Shown here: positions 1 through 8,130 of the stretch, one piece after another | Layout of the letters: every line of letters starts with the position of its first letter | Numbering within the stretch: position 1 is the stretch's first letter | Origin: Bradyrhizobium forestalis | Lineage (GTDB): Bacteria > Pseudomonadota > Alphaproteobacteria > Rhizobiales > Xanthobacteraceae | Assembly (NCBI RefSeq): GCF_002795245.1 | Contig: NZ_PGVG01000011.1 | Coordinates: 62,001-126,000 of the forward strand | Reading direction: 5' to 3' | DNA: 64,000 bases | Notes under the pieces: generated by a model | What the model was told of the DNA's origin: nothing | Databases searched by the model: none | The model's input: the letters and a program-made list of their open reading frames with translations, nothing else | Made by a program: the position numbers and the translations under genes

Positions 1-94
1 CTTATGGCCGCCGAATTCCTTGCAGGAGCAAATTTAAAGCCCGGCGCCGCCGACTTCGCAAGTGCCTCGCCCGCATCGCTTCAATACGCAAAAA

Positions 95-124
95 GGACCC
101 GGCAGCCATCAGGCTGCCGGGTCC
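95..124 (-). terminator. Rho-independent terminator for leftward transcripts
   Basis: A 13-bp perfect stem (GGACCCGGCAGCC with its complement, 4-nt loop) is followed, read on the minus strand, by a run of five T. It lies just past the leftward phage remnant genes, so it probably ended that transcription unit. Confidence 0.75.
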
Positions 125-215
125 TCGGACATTCCAGGCATACGAGGTCACGCGACGTCTCGTGTTGGCTATTCTACCCTATGAAGGGCGCGTTCCGTGC
201 GATGGGAAACCCTGC

Positions 216-863
216 TCAATGAAGCCACTTCCGCCAATAGAGCGTATGCGCCCAGGCCCAAGGCGTCTCGGGCTCGAAGAGCCGATAGCCCGCCTGAATG
301 AAGTTATTCGCAGATACCGCGTTGTCCGTCGTATCAGAGACGATGCTATCCCATCCGATTCGCCGTCCCCTCGCCTCGACCACACGCATCAATCTGCGCT
401 GAAGGCCGTTCCAGCTCGCCCAGAGCTCGGAGCCCCTGGCGCGAATCGTCGGCCGCAACAGCGCGAGGCTGCGCGCGCTCAGGTTTTGCGCCTCGTCGAT
501 CCAGGCGATGCGGAATCCCTCCAGAGACTTGATCGAGTCGGCCGTGTGATCCTGAAGTCCGCGGAAGATGATCAGCCCATCCCCGGGCGTCTCGATCTTG
601 TCGCTGAACAGCTTGAAGCCGTGGCCGAGACCGAGGCTAGCGATCTTGTCTTCTATCAGCCGCTTCGACGACTGCGCGAGCGTGCGCTGCGCCTCGCGAA
701 TGCAGACCGCGAGCGTGCCGCGCTCGGCCTGGCAAGTCTCGACAAGAAGCTCGCCAAAGAAATGCGATTTTCCGGAGCCGCGACCACCATAGACGCCCTT
801 GTAGCGCGCAGGTTTGAGCAGCCGCTCGAAGATCTTCGCCGTCGGAATTTTTAGGATGGACAA
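216..863 (-). pseudogene. Phage terminase large subunit remnant fused to a GNAT-like tail
   Basis: The first ~150 residues match the ATPase half of a PBSX-type phage terminase large subunit: Walker A GGRGSGKS near residue 26 and a Walker B-like IAWIDEAQN near residue 118. A complete protein would be 400 or more residues with a C-terminal nuclease domain; here the match stops at about ELWASWN (~410 in the window). The remaining ~60 residues (SDTTDNAVSANNFIQAGYRL, then a Trp-rich end) resemble the C-terminus of phage-associated GNAT acetyltransferases. That identification is from memory and uncertain. The simplest reading is an internal deletion joining two phage genes in frame. The start is a TTG (863) with no convincing ribosome binding site. 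Almost certainly not a working packaging motor. Confidence 0.72.
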
Positions 864-881
864 TGGATACGCTCGCTCGCC

Positions 882-1040
882 TTAGGGCAGGTCGGAGCGC
901 CTGCGCCACATCGCGGACCAGTCTTCGATGTCTGGGGTGTCGGGTTGTCCCTGTTGGGCTCGGGTCAGGTCGGGAGAAGCGTCGTGTTCGGAGAAAGGTG
1001 ACCAAAGTCCAAGAAGCCTTCTGAAATGGTCTTCCACTGC
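882..1040 (-). pseudogene. C-terminal fragment of an unidentified phage gene
   Basis: On the minus strand a frame ending at TAA (882-884) reads as a plausible C-terminus: VEDHFRRLLGLWSPF, then an Asp/Trp-rich end finishing WRRRSDLP. It stops 19 nt before the terminase remnant start, as a preceding phage gene would. Its upstream side runs out of frame into the M23 peptidase remnant, so a deletion or frameshift has removed its start. Product unknown. Confidence 0.4.
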
Positions 1041-1043
1041 CGA

Positions 1044-1398
1044 CGGACGGGGAGCCCATCGTGCCGACCAATTGCCCAGCTACGACCGGATCGCCTACAC
1101 TGACATATCTGCGGTGCGTGTTCAGAAGCTCGTGCGACATGCCATTGGCGCCTCTGATCGCGATTCTAGCGGCCGTACCTTCGCCGGCGTTTGTCACGAT
1201 GCCATCGACTGGGGAGCGCAATGCAGGATGCGTCAGATTGATTCCCCGCTGCCCATTCGGGCGGACGTCTGCGCCCTGATGGGGTGACGTGCCACGGTCC
1301 CGTATCGCATTGTATGGGCTGGTTGTGTGAGGCTCGAAACCCGCAATTGGGGGGAACATTCGGCACAAGGCTTCTTGCCAAGACATTCCACTCTCCAA
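1044..1398 (-). pseudogene. M23-type peptidoglycan peptidase, N-terminal remnant
   Basis: About 118 residues resemble a LytM/M23 metallopeptidase as carried by phages and lysis cassettes: the Zn-ligand region SPHQGADVRPNG, the strand PVDGIVTNAG, a second His in LNTHRRYVSVGD, and the GQLVGTMGSPS turn. The usual closing HxH (HLHYE-like) motif is missing: the frame loses similarity after ~1044 and continues out of frame through neighbouring phage sequence. Start candidates are TTG 1398 or ATG 1386. Truncated and catalytically incomplete. Adjacent to terminase debris, which supports a decayed prophage. Confidence 0.6.
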
Positions 1399-1501
1399 TG
1401 TTTCGAAGCACTAGTCCTCAGTCCAGAGCGCGATACCCGTACGATAGAGAGCCCTTGCTCAACTTGTGGCCGTTCCACTTTTCTGCGCGCGAAGCGGCAA
1501 C

Positions 1502-2503
1502 ATGTCGGCGAACGGCTCGACACCCCCAACACAGGAGCAATTCGTGGGTCTTGATGAGATAAGACGTGGCGCGTCATTCGTGGCGGTCATCGTTCTTCTG
1601 ATGTCGGCAACCGATCTTTCAGCTGTTGGCCAAGAAGCGCCCCCGATGACTGCCGACAAATGGCTCCCAGGCCCGGCGTCTATGCGGAGCCCGGCACGAA
1701 TTTCCAGTCGTCCTGCGATGAAAGCGGTGACCTTACGATCGATCTGGGTGAGAAGTCGGTCAGCGGTTACGAATGGGGCTGCAAAGTCAGAAAAGTCGTC
1801 GATCTCGCGCCGGGCTCGCTGAAGGTTGCAATGGTCTGTGGCGATTACAACCTGGCGCAGAACCTCGACCCTCGCGACCCCAAGTGGGAGAACAGACAAT
1901 TCAACGAAGTCATGTTCATCAAGCGGCTCGATCAGACGACGATCTCCGTTCAGAAGAGCCTGAATGGGAAGCTCAAGGATCCCCCTGGCGTGCGGCCTAC
2001 TGCCCTCTTGAGACGCAGCGCGCGCTTGCCGAGGCCACGCTGAGAGCCAAGGTGGAAGCGAAGCAGAAGGTCGAGCAGAATCGAGCCCTCAAGGAGGCCC
2101 GCCCGCGGGATGGTGTCTACGCAGCGGCAGGCCCCCGATTTCGAGGACCGCTGCGCGAAATTCAACGACACCATCGTTGCGTTCGCCGGCAAATCGATCA
2201 CGACGGCCTCCATTCTTTGCAAGATAGAAAATACGCGAGTTCAGCTTCCTGACACCGTCAGGATCGGCGCGGCCTGCACGATGCAGCCTGCTTCGGGCTC
2301 GGAGTCTGTTAGCGTCCAAGACAAGGCCTCTACTCCGGATCGCGAGAACCTGATGTTCAAGAAGATCGACGACAAGACCGTCATCCTCGATCATGAAAGA
2401 CGGACACTTCACCGGCAATGGCCGAAAGCTGTCCTATTGCAGCGACCAGGTGCAACGCACCTATGCCGGGCAACGCCGGACCAACAGGCAGACCAAGAAC
2501 TAG
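1502..2503 (+). pseudogene. Frameshifted two-repeat secreted protein of unknown function
   Basis: Protein-like sequence runs through several frames. An N-terminal hydrophobic signal (FVAVIVLLMSATDLSAVG, from ATG 1502 or GTG 1544) passes near 1665 into a frame reading PGVYAEPGTNFQSSC and on to LDQTTISVQKSLNGKLK. Near 1975 it shifts to YCPLETQRALAEATLRAKVE, a charged helix, then near 2125 to DFEDRCAKFNDTIVAF and MFKKIDDKTVILDH, and near 2400 to the last piece HFTGNGRKLSYC, ending at TAG 2501-2503. The two halves look like duplicated ~100-residue domains: each starts (D/P)GVYA, has paired Cys, a (F/M)xKxxDxxT strand and a final YC. At least three or four frameshifts make it a pseudogene unless the sequence has errors. 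Family not recognised. Confidence 0.6.
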
Positions 2504-2522
2504 GGGTCATCGAGACGAAAAA

Positions 2523-2605
2523 CCCGCGCCGGATTGCGTCCGCGCGGGCATCACCAACTTCTGTCGATGATGTCATTCTGCCAGTGTTTTGCCCGACGTG
2601 TCAAA
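2523..2605 (+). repeat. Hairpin-plus-core repeat, copy 1
   Basis: A GC-rich hairpin (2523-2548, arms CCCGCG/CGCGGG, preceded by an A-run) is followed 17 nt later by the conserved core CGATGATGTCATTCTGCC and its continuation TTTTGCCCGACGTGTCAA (2565-2604). It is one of seven same-orientation copies between 2.5 and 11.1 kb. Confidence 0.85.
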
Positions 2606-2647
2606 CGATCGATCGAGGCGAGATCGCTGATCGATATCTCCGTTGCC

Positions 2648-2989
2648 TCAAACGTCGTGAACGACGTCACCGCTATTCGAGCTCCCCGGATGCACGATGA
2701 TGCGTTCGATCCGGTCAATCAATTCCAGCACTCCGTCCTTGCCGTTCTCGACCGGTTGCGCCGCCTTGCCCCAGCCGCGATCGAGGATGGCGTTGGCGGC
2801 CGAGACGCGGGCCGCCGGTGTTGCATCCTCGCTGCGCATGACGCCGACGAGCACCCTGATCGCCGTCCTAGTGTGGCTGCGCGCGAGCGAACGGATCTCG
2901 GTCAGGGTGCACGCCCGCGACGTCTTCCCTCGCGCGGGCAAGCGGACTGGTGCACGTTCGGGCTCACACTCGATGATGTCCTCGCTCAC
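2648..2989 (-). CDS. Phage-associated small protein, terminase-small-subunit-like
   Basis: A 113-residue protein begun at GTG 2989, whose first two bases are shared with the end of the upstream 23-codon gene (sequence TCGTGAGCG gives TGA and GTG overlapped), so translation is probably coupled. The stretch TLTEIRSLARSHTRTAIRVL followed by AARVSAANAILDRGWGKAAQ is the helical pattern of small proteins found beside terminase genes in Bradyrhizobium prophages. A role in DNA packaging is inferred only. Longer upstream readings in this frame lack a ribosome binding site and overlap the small gene. It lies on the same strand as the terminase and M23 remnants and may be the only intact part of that prophage. 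Confidence 0.6.
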   Translation of the reverse strand: MSEDIIECEPERAPVRLPARGKTSRACTLTEIRSLARSHTRTAIRVLVGVMRSEDATPAARVSAANAILDRGWGKAAQPVENGKDGVLELIDRIERIIVHPGSSNSGDVVHDV

Positions 2990-3057
2990 GAGAACGTCTC
3001 CCACAGCAGGATGGCAACGAGGCCCACGACGGCCAGCGATATCAGGTAAGCGGTCAT
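2986..3057 (-). CDS. 23-residue single-pass membrane peptide
   Basis: ATG at 3057 is preceded by AAGGAGAG at ideal spacing, the best ribosome binding site in this part of the window. The 23 codons encode one hydrophobic segment (YLISLAVVGLVAILLW) with a short polar tail ETFS, so a small inner-membrane peptide is expected. Its TGA overlaps the GTG start of the next gene, pointing to translational coupling. It may be a phage leader or membrane peptide, or chiefly a translated leader; function unknown. Too short for most gene callers. Confidence 0.6.
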   Translation of the reverse strand: MTAYLISLAVVGLVAILLWETFS

Positions 3058-3318
3058 CTTCTCTCCTTGTGAACAAAATGCGCGGCAGATCGCGCGAGAG
3101 GCGCGATCGTTTCGGGCGCGAACCCTATCTCCGGTCCCGGAGACCGCAGCGGCGCGGGCGAATCGCGCCCGGCGCCGCGGGCCGGCACGTTCGCGCGTGC
3201 ACGGCCAGCAATGGTTCGGACGACGGCGCGCCGATCGGCGCTCCCTGAACGCGTATCAAGCAAGTGCGTGGCCGTAATGCGCCGCCGCCGTCCGATCTCG
3301 AAATCGAGACGAAAAAAA

Positions 3319-3400
3319 CCCGCGGCGGATCTCTCCGCGCGGGTGAACCAAACTCGTCTCGATGATGTCATTCTGCCGGTGTTTTGCCCGACGTGTCAAA
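3319..3400 (+). repeat. Hairpin-plus-core repeat, copy 2
   Basis: Hairpin 3319-3343 (CCCGCG/CGCGGG arms after an A7 run), 17-nt spacer, core 3360-3399 with a single change (GCCGGTG for GCCAGTG). It sits 47 nt before the hairpin of copy 3. Confidence 0.85.
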
Positions 3401-3446
3401 CCCTGTATTGAGCGCGATTGTTGTCACGCGAAGCGGACATGAAAAA

Positions 3447-3529
3447 GCCCGCCGCAGATTGCTCCGCGCGGGCCAAACCAAACTCGTTTCGATGATGCCA
3501 TTCTGCCAGTGTTTTGCCCGACGTGTCAA
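3447..3529 (+). repeat. Hairpin-plus-core repeat, copy 3
   Basis: Hairpin 3447-3473 (GCCCGC/GCGGGC arms after A5), 18-nt spacer nearly identical to that of copy 2 (CCAAACTCGTT), and core 3490-3529 ending GTGTCAA. It lies immediately upstream of the flavin monooxygenase gene. Confidence 0.85.
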
Positions 3530-3651
3530 TCGACGCGCCGAAAAGGAAGCCTCTCCTCCCAGCTCAATATGTGGTGCGCAAGGGACTTGCTTCAAGCCCC
3601 CTGTCATCGCGTAGAAGCCTCGACCCGAACAACAAGTCGAGGGGTCACGAC

Positions 3652-5175
3652 ATGCCTGTATTGCTTCCGACGTCCCGGTCGCGCGGCCGAACGAGCGCAG
3701 AACGCGCAAAGGCCACCGGCCATGCGGTCATCATCGCCGGCGCCGGCCCGACCGGCTTGATGCTAGCTGCGGAGCTCGCGCTGGCCCAAATCGACGTCGC
3801 CGTGGTCGAGCAGCGCGCGAGCCAGGACCTCGTCGGCACGCGCGCCGGCGGACTGCACGCGCGCAGCATCGAGATCCTCGATCAGCGCGGGGGCGCGGGT
3901 CGCTTCCTGCGCGAAGGACAGATCGTCCAGCTCGCCGGCTTTGCCTGGACCAGGCTCGACATCAGCGATCTCCCGACACGCCATCCTTACGGGCTCGCAC
4001 TGCGGCAGAGCCATATCGAGCGCATCCTGGCCGACTGGGTCGCGGAGCTCGCGGTGCCGATCTATCGGAACCGCGAGGTGGCGGGCTTCGTGCAGGACGA
4101 GACCGGCGTCGACGTCACGCTGTCCGGCGGCGGCACATTGCGCGCAAACTATCTCGTCGGCTGCGACGGCGGCCGCAGCCTGGTGCGCAGGACGGCCGGC
4201 ATCGACTTCGCCGGCTCCGATCCGACGCTGAGCAACCTCATGGCCGAGGTCGAGATGCGCGAGGAGCCGGAATTCGGCCTGCGTCACGACGCACTCGGCT
4301 TCCACGGCCTCAGCAAGATGGAGAGCGGGCGCGTGCTGATCGTCGTGACGGAAGCGACGCGCGAACGCAGTGGCGAGCCCACCTTGCGCGATCTCAGCGA
4401 GGCTCTCGCCGCCGTGTATGGCACCGATTTCGGCGTGCACAGTCCCGCCTGGATCTCCCGTTTCACCGACGCGGCACGGCAGGCCGCATCCTATCGCAGA
4501 GGGCGCGTGCTGCTCGCCGGCGACGCCGCGCACATCCATCACTCCGTGGGCGGACAAGGCCTCAACACCGGCCTGCAGGATGCGATCAATCTCGGCTGGA
4601 AGCTGGCGCAGGTCGTCAAGGGCATTTCGCCCGACAGCTTGCTCGACACCTACCACACAGAACGTCATCCCGTCGCTGCACGCGTGCTGCGCAACACCAG
4701 GGCGCAGATCGCCCTGCTCCGCCGCGCCGACGATGGCCTCATCGCCGCGCGCGAAATCATTTCCGAGCTCCTCGCCATGGACGAGCCGCGCAAGCGTTTT
4801 GGCGCGATGATGAGCGGGCTCGATATCCGCTATGATCTCGGCGAAGGCCACGCGCTGCTCGGCCGCCGCATGCCCGATCTCGATCTGATGGTCGAAGGAC
4901 AGCCGCGGAGATTGTTCTCGCTGCTGCACGATGCACGCGACCTGCTGCTGAATTTTGGCAAGCGGGGCGGCATCGACATCGCCCCCTGGGCGGATCGCAT
5001 CGCGGTGGTCGATGCCGATCACAACGACGCATGGGAGCTTCCGGCCATCGGAGAGGTCGCCGCGCCCAAGGCCGTGCTCGTGCGACCCGACGGCCATGTG
5101 GCCTGGGTGGGTAACGAGAACCGATGCGGGCTCGCGGAGGCGCTAACGAAATGGTTTGGACCGGGGGGTGCGTAA
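3652..5175 (+). CDS. PheA/TfdB-family FAD-dependent aromatic monooxygenase
   Basis: 507 residues from ATG 3652 (preceded by GAGGGG); an upstream in-frame ATG lies inside the repeat and is less likely. A class A flavoprotein hydroxylase: dinucleotide fold VIIAGAGPTGLMLAAEL near residue 25, DG motif GCDGGRSLVRR near residue 167, and the second FAD motif GRVLLAGDAAHIHHSVGGQG near residue 285. The last ~100 residues form the thioredoxin-like C-terminal domain seen in phenol hydroxylase and rifampicin monooxygenase relatives (RRMPDLDL to APKAVLVRPDGHVAWVG). It should use NAD(P)H and O2 to hydroxylate a phenolic or polyketide-like substrate; the substrate cannot be told. It stands alone between repeat copies 3 and 4. 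Confidence 0.88.
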   Translation: MPVLLPTSRSRGRTSAERAKATGHAVIIAGAGPTGLMLAAELALAQIDVAVVEQRASQDLVGTRAGGLHARSIEILDQRGGAGRFLREGQIVQLAGFAWTRLDISDLPTRHPYGLALRQSHIERILADWVAELAVPIYRNREVAGFVQDETGVDVTLSGGGTLRANYLVGCDGGRSLVRRTAGIDFAGSDPTLSNLMAEVEMREEPEFGLRHDALGFHGLSKMESGRVLIVVTEATRERSGEPTLRDLSEALAAVYGTDFGVHSPAWISRFTDAARQAASYRRGRVLLAGDAAHIHHSVGGQGLNTGLQDAINLGWKLAQVVKGISPDSLLDTYHTERHPVAARVLRNTRAQIALLRRADDGLIAAREIISELLAMDEPRKRFGAMMSGLDIRYDLGEGHALLGRRMPDLDLMVEGQPRRLFSLLHDARDLLLNFGKRGGIDIAPWADRIAVVDADHNDAWELPAIGEVAAPKAVLVRPDGHVAWVGNENRCGLAEALTKWFGPGGA

Positions 5176-5206
5176 GATACGACGCCTCATGCGGCGTCAA
5201 ACAAAC

Positions 5207-5285
5207 AAGCCCGCGGCGCACGCGGGCTTGATCCGGACTTCTTTCGATGATGCCATTCTGCCAGTGTTTTGCCCGACGTGTCAAA
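5207..5285 (+). repeat. Hairpin-plus-core repeat, copy 4 (also monooxygenase terminator)
   Basis: Stem AAGCCCGCG/CGCGGGCTT (5207-5229, 5-nt loop), 18-19-nt spacer, core 5245-5284. The hairpin begins 31 nt after the monooxygenase stop codon and probably ends its transcript; a smaller hairpin GACGCC/GGCGTC (5180-5197) precedes it. Confidence 0.85.
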
Positions 5286-5311
5286 TGACTGTTCTCGCTC
5301 CGTCACCACCT

Positions 5312-6937
5312 TCATTCCGACCGAAGCAAAGGCCGTATCCAGCGAGCGAACCATTCCTCCCCATCTTTGTGCGGATTGCCGGGGCCGTCCACTCCGAAGA
5401 TCGGGGGTGGAATGAGGTAGCTCGGCTCATCCGCAAACGTACCTATCGGCTTGCTCGGTTGCGGATGCTGGCCGTCAGCGGCCGGCACGGTCCAACTGCC
5501 AAACCGTTCGTTGAATTCGGTAGACGGTAGATACGGGACTGGCGCACTGCCCGATGTGAACACGCTGCCCGCGTTCGCCTCATTCACACGGGTGAGACGC
5601 CGGACATCTTCGGGCGGGACTGATCGTCCGGCAGGCGTGGGCGCGGCTTCTGGCAGATCCTTGGTAGGCATGGTGCTGGCCCAGTTGCCGAAGCGATCTG
5701 CAAAAGTGCTCGCGGGCGCCTCTGGATCAAACGAGGAGGCTCCGCCCAGCTGCGGCCCGAAGCTCGATGATGCCGAAACGCCTCTGGTGCCGGCCGCGTT
5801 GTCAACGCTGAGTCCATTACTCAAGGTGTTGGGCGCAGCCGCTCCTGTCGAGAACACTCCTCCGCCAGGAGTAGCGCCCATCGTCGCGCCGGAGCTACTT
5901 TCCTGCGCGTTGGCAGCTCGCGTAAACGCCAAAATGCCTCCAATGCCGAGCAGCCAGGGGAGGATAGAGGGAGCCGCTAAGCCGAGGGCGGCCCCTCCGG
6001 CCAACCAAGGAAGAACATCGCGCTCCGGAGATGTGCCTCCAGCCAACGGATTCTCGTAGTATGGATACGTCATTCCGGAGTGCGGATCGGATTGAAGCAC
6101 CAACGGATCTGATGGTGCGGCCGTTGTCGGAGGCAACTGACCGAGCCGTTGTTCATTGGGATCTAGCGCGGGAAAAGGTGGGAGCATACGTGTAAAGCGG
6201 GGATCACTTCGCGTAAACCCTTCCTGTTCGTTCAGACCGGCAAGCGAAGGTGAACCGTAGCCCGGCAGCGGTGGAGAGTCGCTCGGGTTGGCTGGCGTTG
6301 AGCCTGGTATGCTAAAGATGCCTGAAGAGGGATCTGACGCTTCGAACTTGGACCAATGCGTACCGCCCAGGTAGCGATTGCCGGAAGTTATGTTGGCGTC
6401 AGGAGCGCGGGCAATCGCCGCATCCAGAACCTTCCGCCTCTCTGGGTTATCCAGGTACAGCAACCATTTGATCAGATGGTCCAGACCGGCATTCGCGCCT
6501 CTTTGTTCGAGGTCTCTGATGGCCTTGAGTTGATCCGGGTACTGAGCGAGGTAAGCTTTGTGGTCTGTCAAAACTCTCGCAATGCCGCGATCGACCTCAT
6601 CGCGCGTTTTATTGATGGGTACATTTGTGTACAGATCGCCGTTGATGAAACCGACGCGCATTGCATCGATGAGAGTCCTTATCTCTGCAGCTCGCTCGTT
6701 TGGACTCTCGATCCTTGCAATCTGATCGAGCTGTGTACCAATGTCGCGGCGATACGACTCGACGTGTCTGCTGGGATGAGGCGACACATTCAATTCCGCA
6801 GCCAGTTCCCGGTCTGCCGGCAAATAGATGCGGTTTGCCGGAGCGTCGATATCGAACGTTTCCTTGTCTATATCGCGAAACGCGCAGTGGTTTCTAAAGA
6901 ACTCGAGAATGATGTGGTGATCAAAGAGAATTGACAT
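5312..6937 (-). CDS. AHH-type nuclease (toxin-like) protein with long C-terminal extension
   Basis: 541 residues from ATG 6937 (GAGGG five bases upstream); a TTG 12 nt earlier is the only other start and an in-frame TGA lies just before it. The first ~75 residues carry the HNH/EndoVII-type AHH nuclease pattern: D6-H7-H8, N16-H17, a DIDAPANRIYLP strand turn, and HPSRHVESY near residue 54. AHH domains are normally the C-terminal toxic end of large polymorphic toxins; here the domain is N-terminal. It is followed by a helical region, a Pro/Ser/Gly-rich linker, one hydrophobic segment (GLAAPSILPWLLGIGGILAF), then two similar motifs FADRFGNW and FNERFGSW and a charged tail. An Imm11-family gene lies upstream on the same strand. 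DNA cleavage is predicted from the family; export is unknown. Confidence 0.68.
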   Translation of the reverse strand: MSILFDHHIILEFFRNHCAFRDIDKETFDIDAPANRIYLPADRELAAELNVSPHPSRHVESYRRDIGTQLDQIARIESPNERAAEIRTLIDAMRVGFINGDLYTNVPINKTRDEVDRGIARVLTDHKAYLAQYPDQLKAIRDLEQRGANAGLDHLIKWLLYLDNPERRKVLDAAIARAPDANITSGNRYLGGTHWSKFEASDPSSGIFSIPGSTPANPSDSPPLPGYGSPSLAGLNEQEGFTRSDPRFTRMLPPFPALDPNEQRLGQLPPTTAAPSDPLVLQSDPHSGMTYPYYENPLAGGTSPERDVLPWLAGGAALGLAAPSILPWLLGIGGILAFTRAANAQESSSGATMGATPGGGVFSTGAAAPNTLSNGLSVDNAAGTRGVSASSSFGPQLGGASSFDPEAPASTFADRFGNWASTMPTKDLPEAAPTPAGRSVPPEDVRRLTRVNEANAGSVFTSGSAPVPYLPSTEFNERFGSWTVPAADGQHPQPSKPIGTFADEPSYLIPPPIFGVDGPGNPHKDGEEWFARWIRPLLRSE

Positions 6938-6949
6938 GCACCCTCGCAA

Positions 6950-7302
6950 TGGGGCTCATTAAGTGTGGGCTGATGGAAGTAAGTGGATGAGGCGTGCGAG
7001 TACGGGCGCAGCGGCGAAGGCCGTGCGCCTGTCAAACGGACTGCAATGCTTGTGAAATGCTAGGGCACGCCGGCGAAGCGCTAGATCAGATCATCCGTCG
7101 TGGATGCGAGTGACGAAGTGACAAGCTATTCGCCGGCCCGAAAGAAACGACTCTTGTCAGTTCTGTCGCGATTGTTCGAAGAAGTATTGGCGTGCCAACC
7201 GCCATCTGCCCGCGTTCGCGCCTGTGCCACGAACAGAAATTGCTCCGCCTCAACTTATCATTGCTGAAGCGAAGCGGTTCGGGACGTCTCCGCCGGATTG
7301 GG
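6950..7302 (-). other. Gene-free stretch between immunity-like and AHH genes
   Basis: About 350 bases with no convincing start, ribosome binding site or protein-like frame. It is less GC-rich than its surroundings. A short plus-strand frame near 7140-7195 reads ARKKRLLSVLSRLFEEVLA, but it has no start context and soon ends. No terminator was seen, so the two flanking genes could share a transcript. Confidence 0.4.
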
Positions 7303-7932
7303 TCAGAGTTTTAAGACGTCTATGTACCAAATTCTCTTGAGGCCCGCGGACTTGCAGGCGTCCTTGAACTCCTGATCGCATATGATACCCGCATCGTGGT
7401 ATGCCATGCGGAAAATATGAGCATTGCCGATTGCGGCCTCTCTGAAGACCAGTTTGTCGCCGAGGGAGAGTTCGTAATATTTCCGGCCGTGGTCGATATA
7501 GCGGACATCGTTTCGGATTCCGATGCGCAGGCGCGATTGCGATTCGTCCAGCGCGTCTAGAACGCGGACAACATCGCACAGCCAATATTTGGGTCCATCA
7601 TAGATACCGTGCGGCATTCGCACGTCGCACGGCACAAATACAAAGGCCTCGGGGTCAAGCCTCTCGAACACTGCCTTGGTCCGGTCCGAAATGAGCCACC
7701 AGTGATAACAGACCTCGAGATCGCGCGGCAGGCTGCCGACCTTTTTATCAAACACATAAGGCACATGCGGCGTAGAAGCAGGCAGACGATCTACTCGGTA
7801 AGGAGGAAGGATACTCTCGTCCTCAACCCAAAAGCCCGGCCGGCCACCACTAAAATCGGGACCTATTTGGTAGAAGCGGCGCTTTCGTGCCCTGGGTCGC
7901 TTGGCACCTGAAATTGCTTTCTGATTACTCAC
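7303..7932 (-). CDS. Imm11-family (DUF1629) immunity-like protein
   Basis: 209 residues from GTG 7932, preceded by GAGG. The layout matches the Imm11/DUF1629 family found beside polymorphic toxins: an N-terminal Arg-rich start, then LEVCYHWWLISDRTKAVFERLDPEAF, a middle PKYWLCDVVRVLDALDE strand, and a C-terminal IGNAHIFRMAYHDAGIICDQ and KSAGLKRIWYIDVLKL. Members are thought to bind and block a cognate toxin in the cytoplasm. The AHH nuclease protein begins 366 nt downstream on the same strand, a natural candidate partner, though immunity genes more often follow the toxin. No signal peptide or membrane segment. Confidence 0.72.
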   Translation of the reverse strand: MSNQKAISGAKRPRARKRRFYQIGPDFSGGRPGFWVEDESILPPYRVDRLPASTPHVPYVFDKKVGSLPRDLEVCYHWWLISDRTKAVFERLDPEAFVFVPCDVRMPHGIYDGPKYWLCDVVRVLDALDESQSRLRIGIRNDVRYIDHGRKYYELSLGDKLVFREAAIGNAHIFRMAYHDAGIICDQEFKDACKSAGLKRIWYIDVLKL

Positions 7933-7990
7933 GACTGAGCCTCGTTAAGCCTCGCCTGCAACGATACAAGCCACAATGAACCGCTTAAGA

Positions 7991-8071
7991 ATAAAGCCCG
8001 CGGCATCGCGCGGGCTTTATTTGGACTCTTCGATGATGCCATTCTGCCAGTGTTTTGCCCGACGTGTCAAA
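7991..8071 (+). repeat. Hairpin-plus-core repeat, copy 5
   Basis: The longest stem of the set: ATAAAGCCCGCG/CGCGGGCTTTAT (7991-8020). The core starts 17 nt after the GGG of the stem (8031-8070). The hairpin is symmetrical enough to end transcripts from either side, and it separates the Imm11 gene from the DUF4261 gene. Confidence 0.85.
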
Positions 8072-8130
8072 CGATCGATCTCGAGCAATGAGTCTGACCG
8101 CATGTTTCGGCCGAAAGTCACTTGTCGGCA

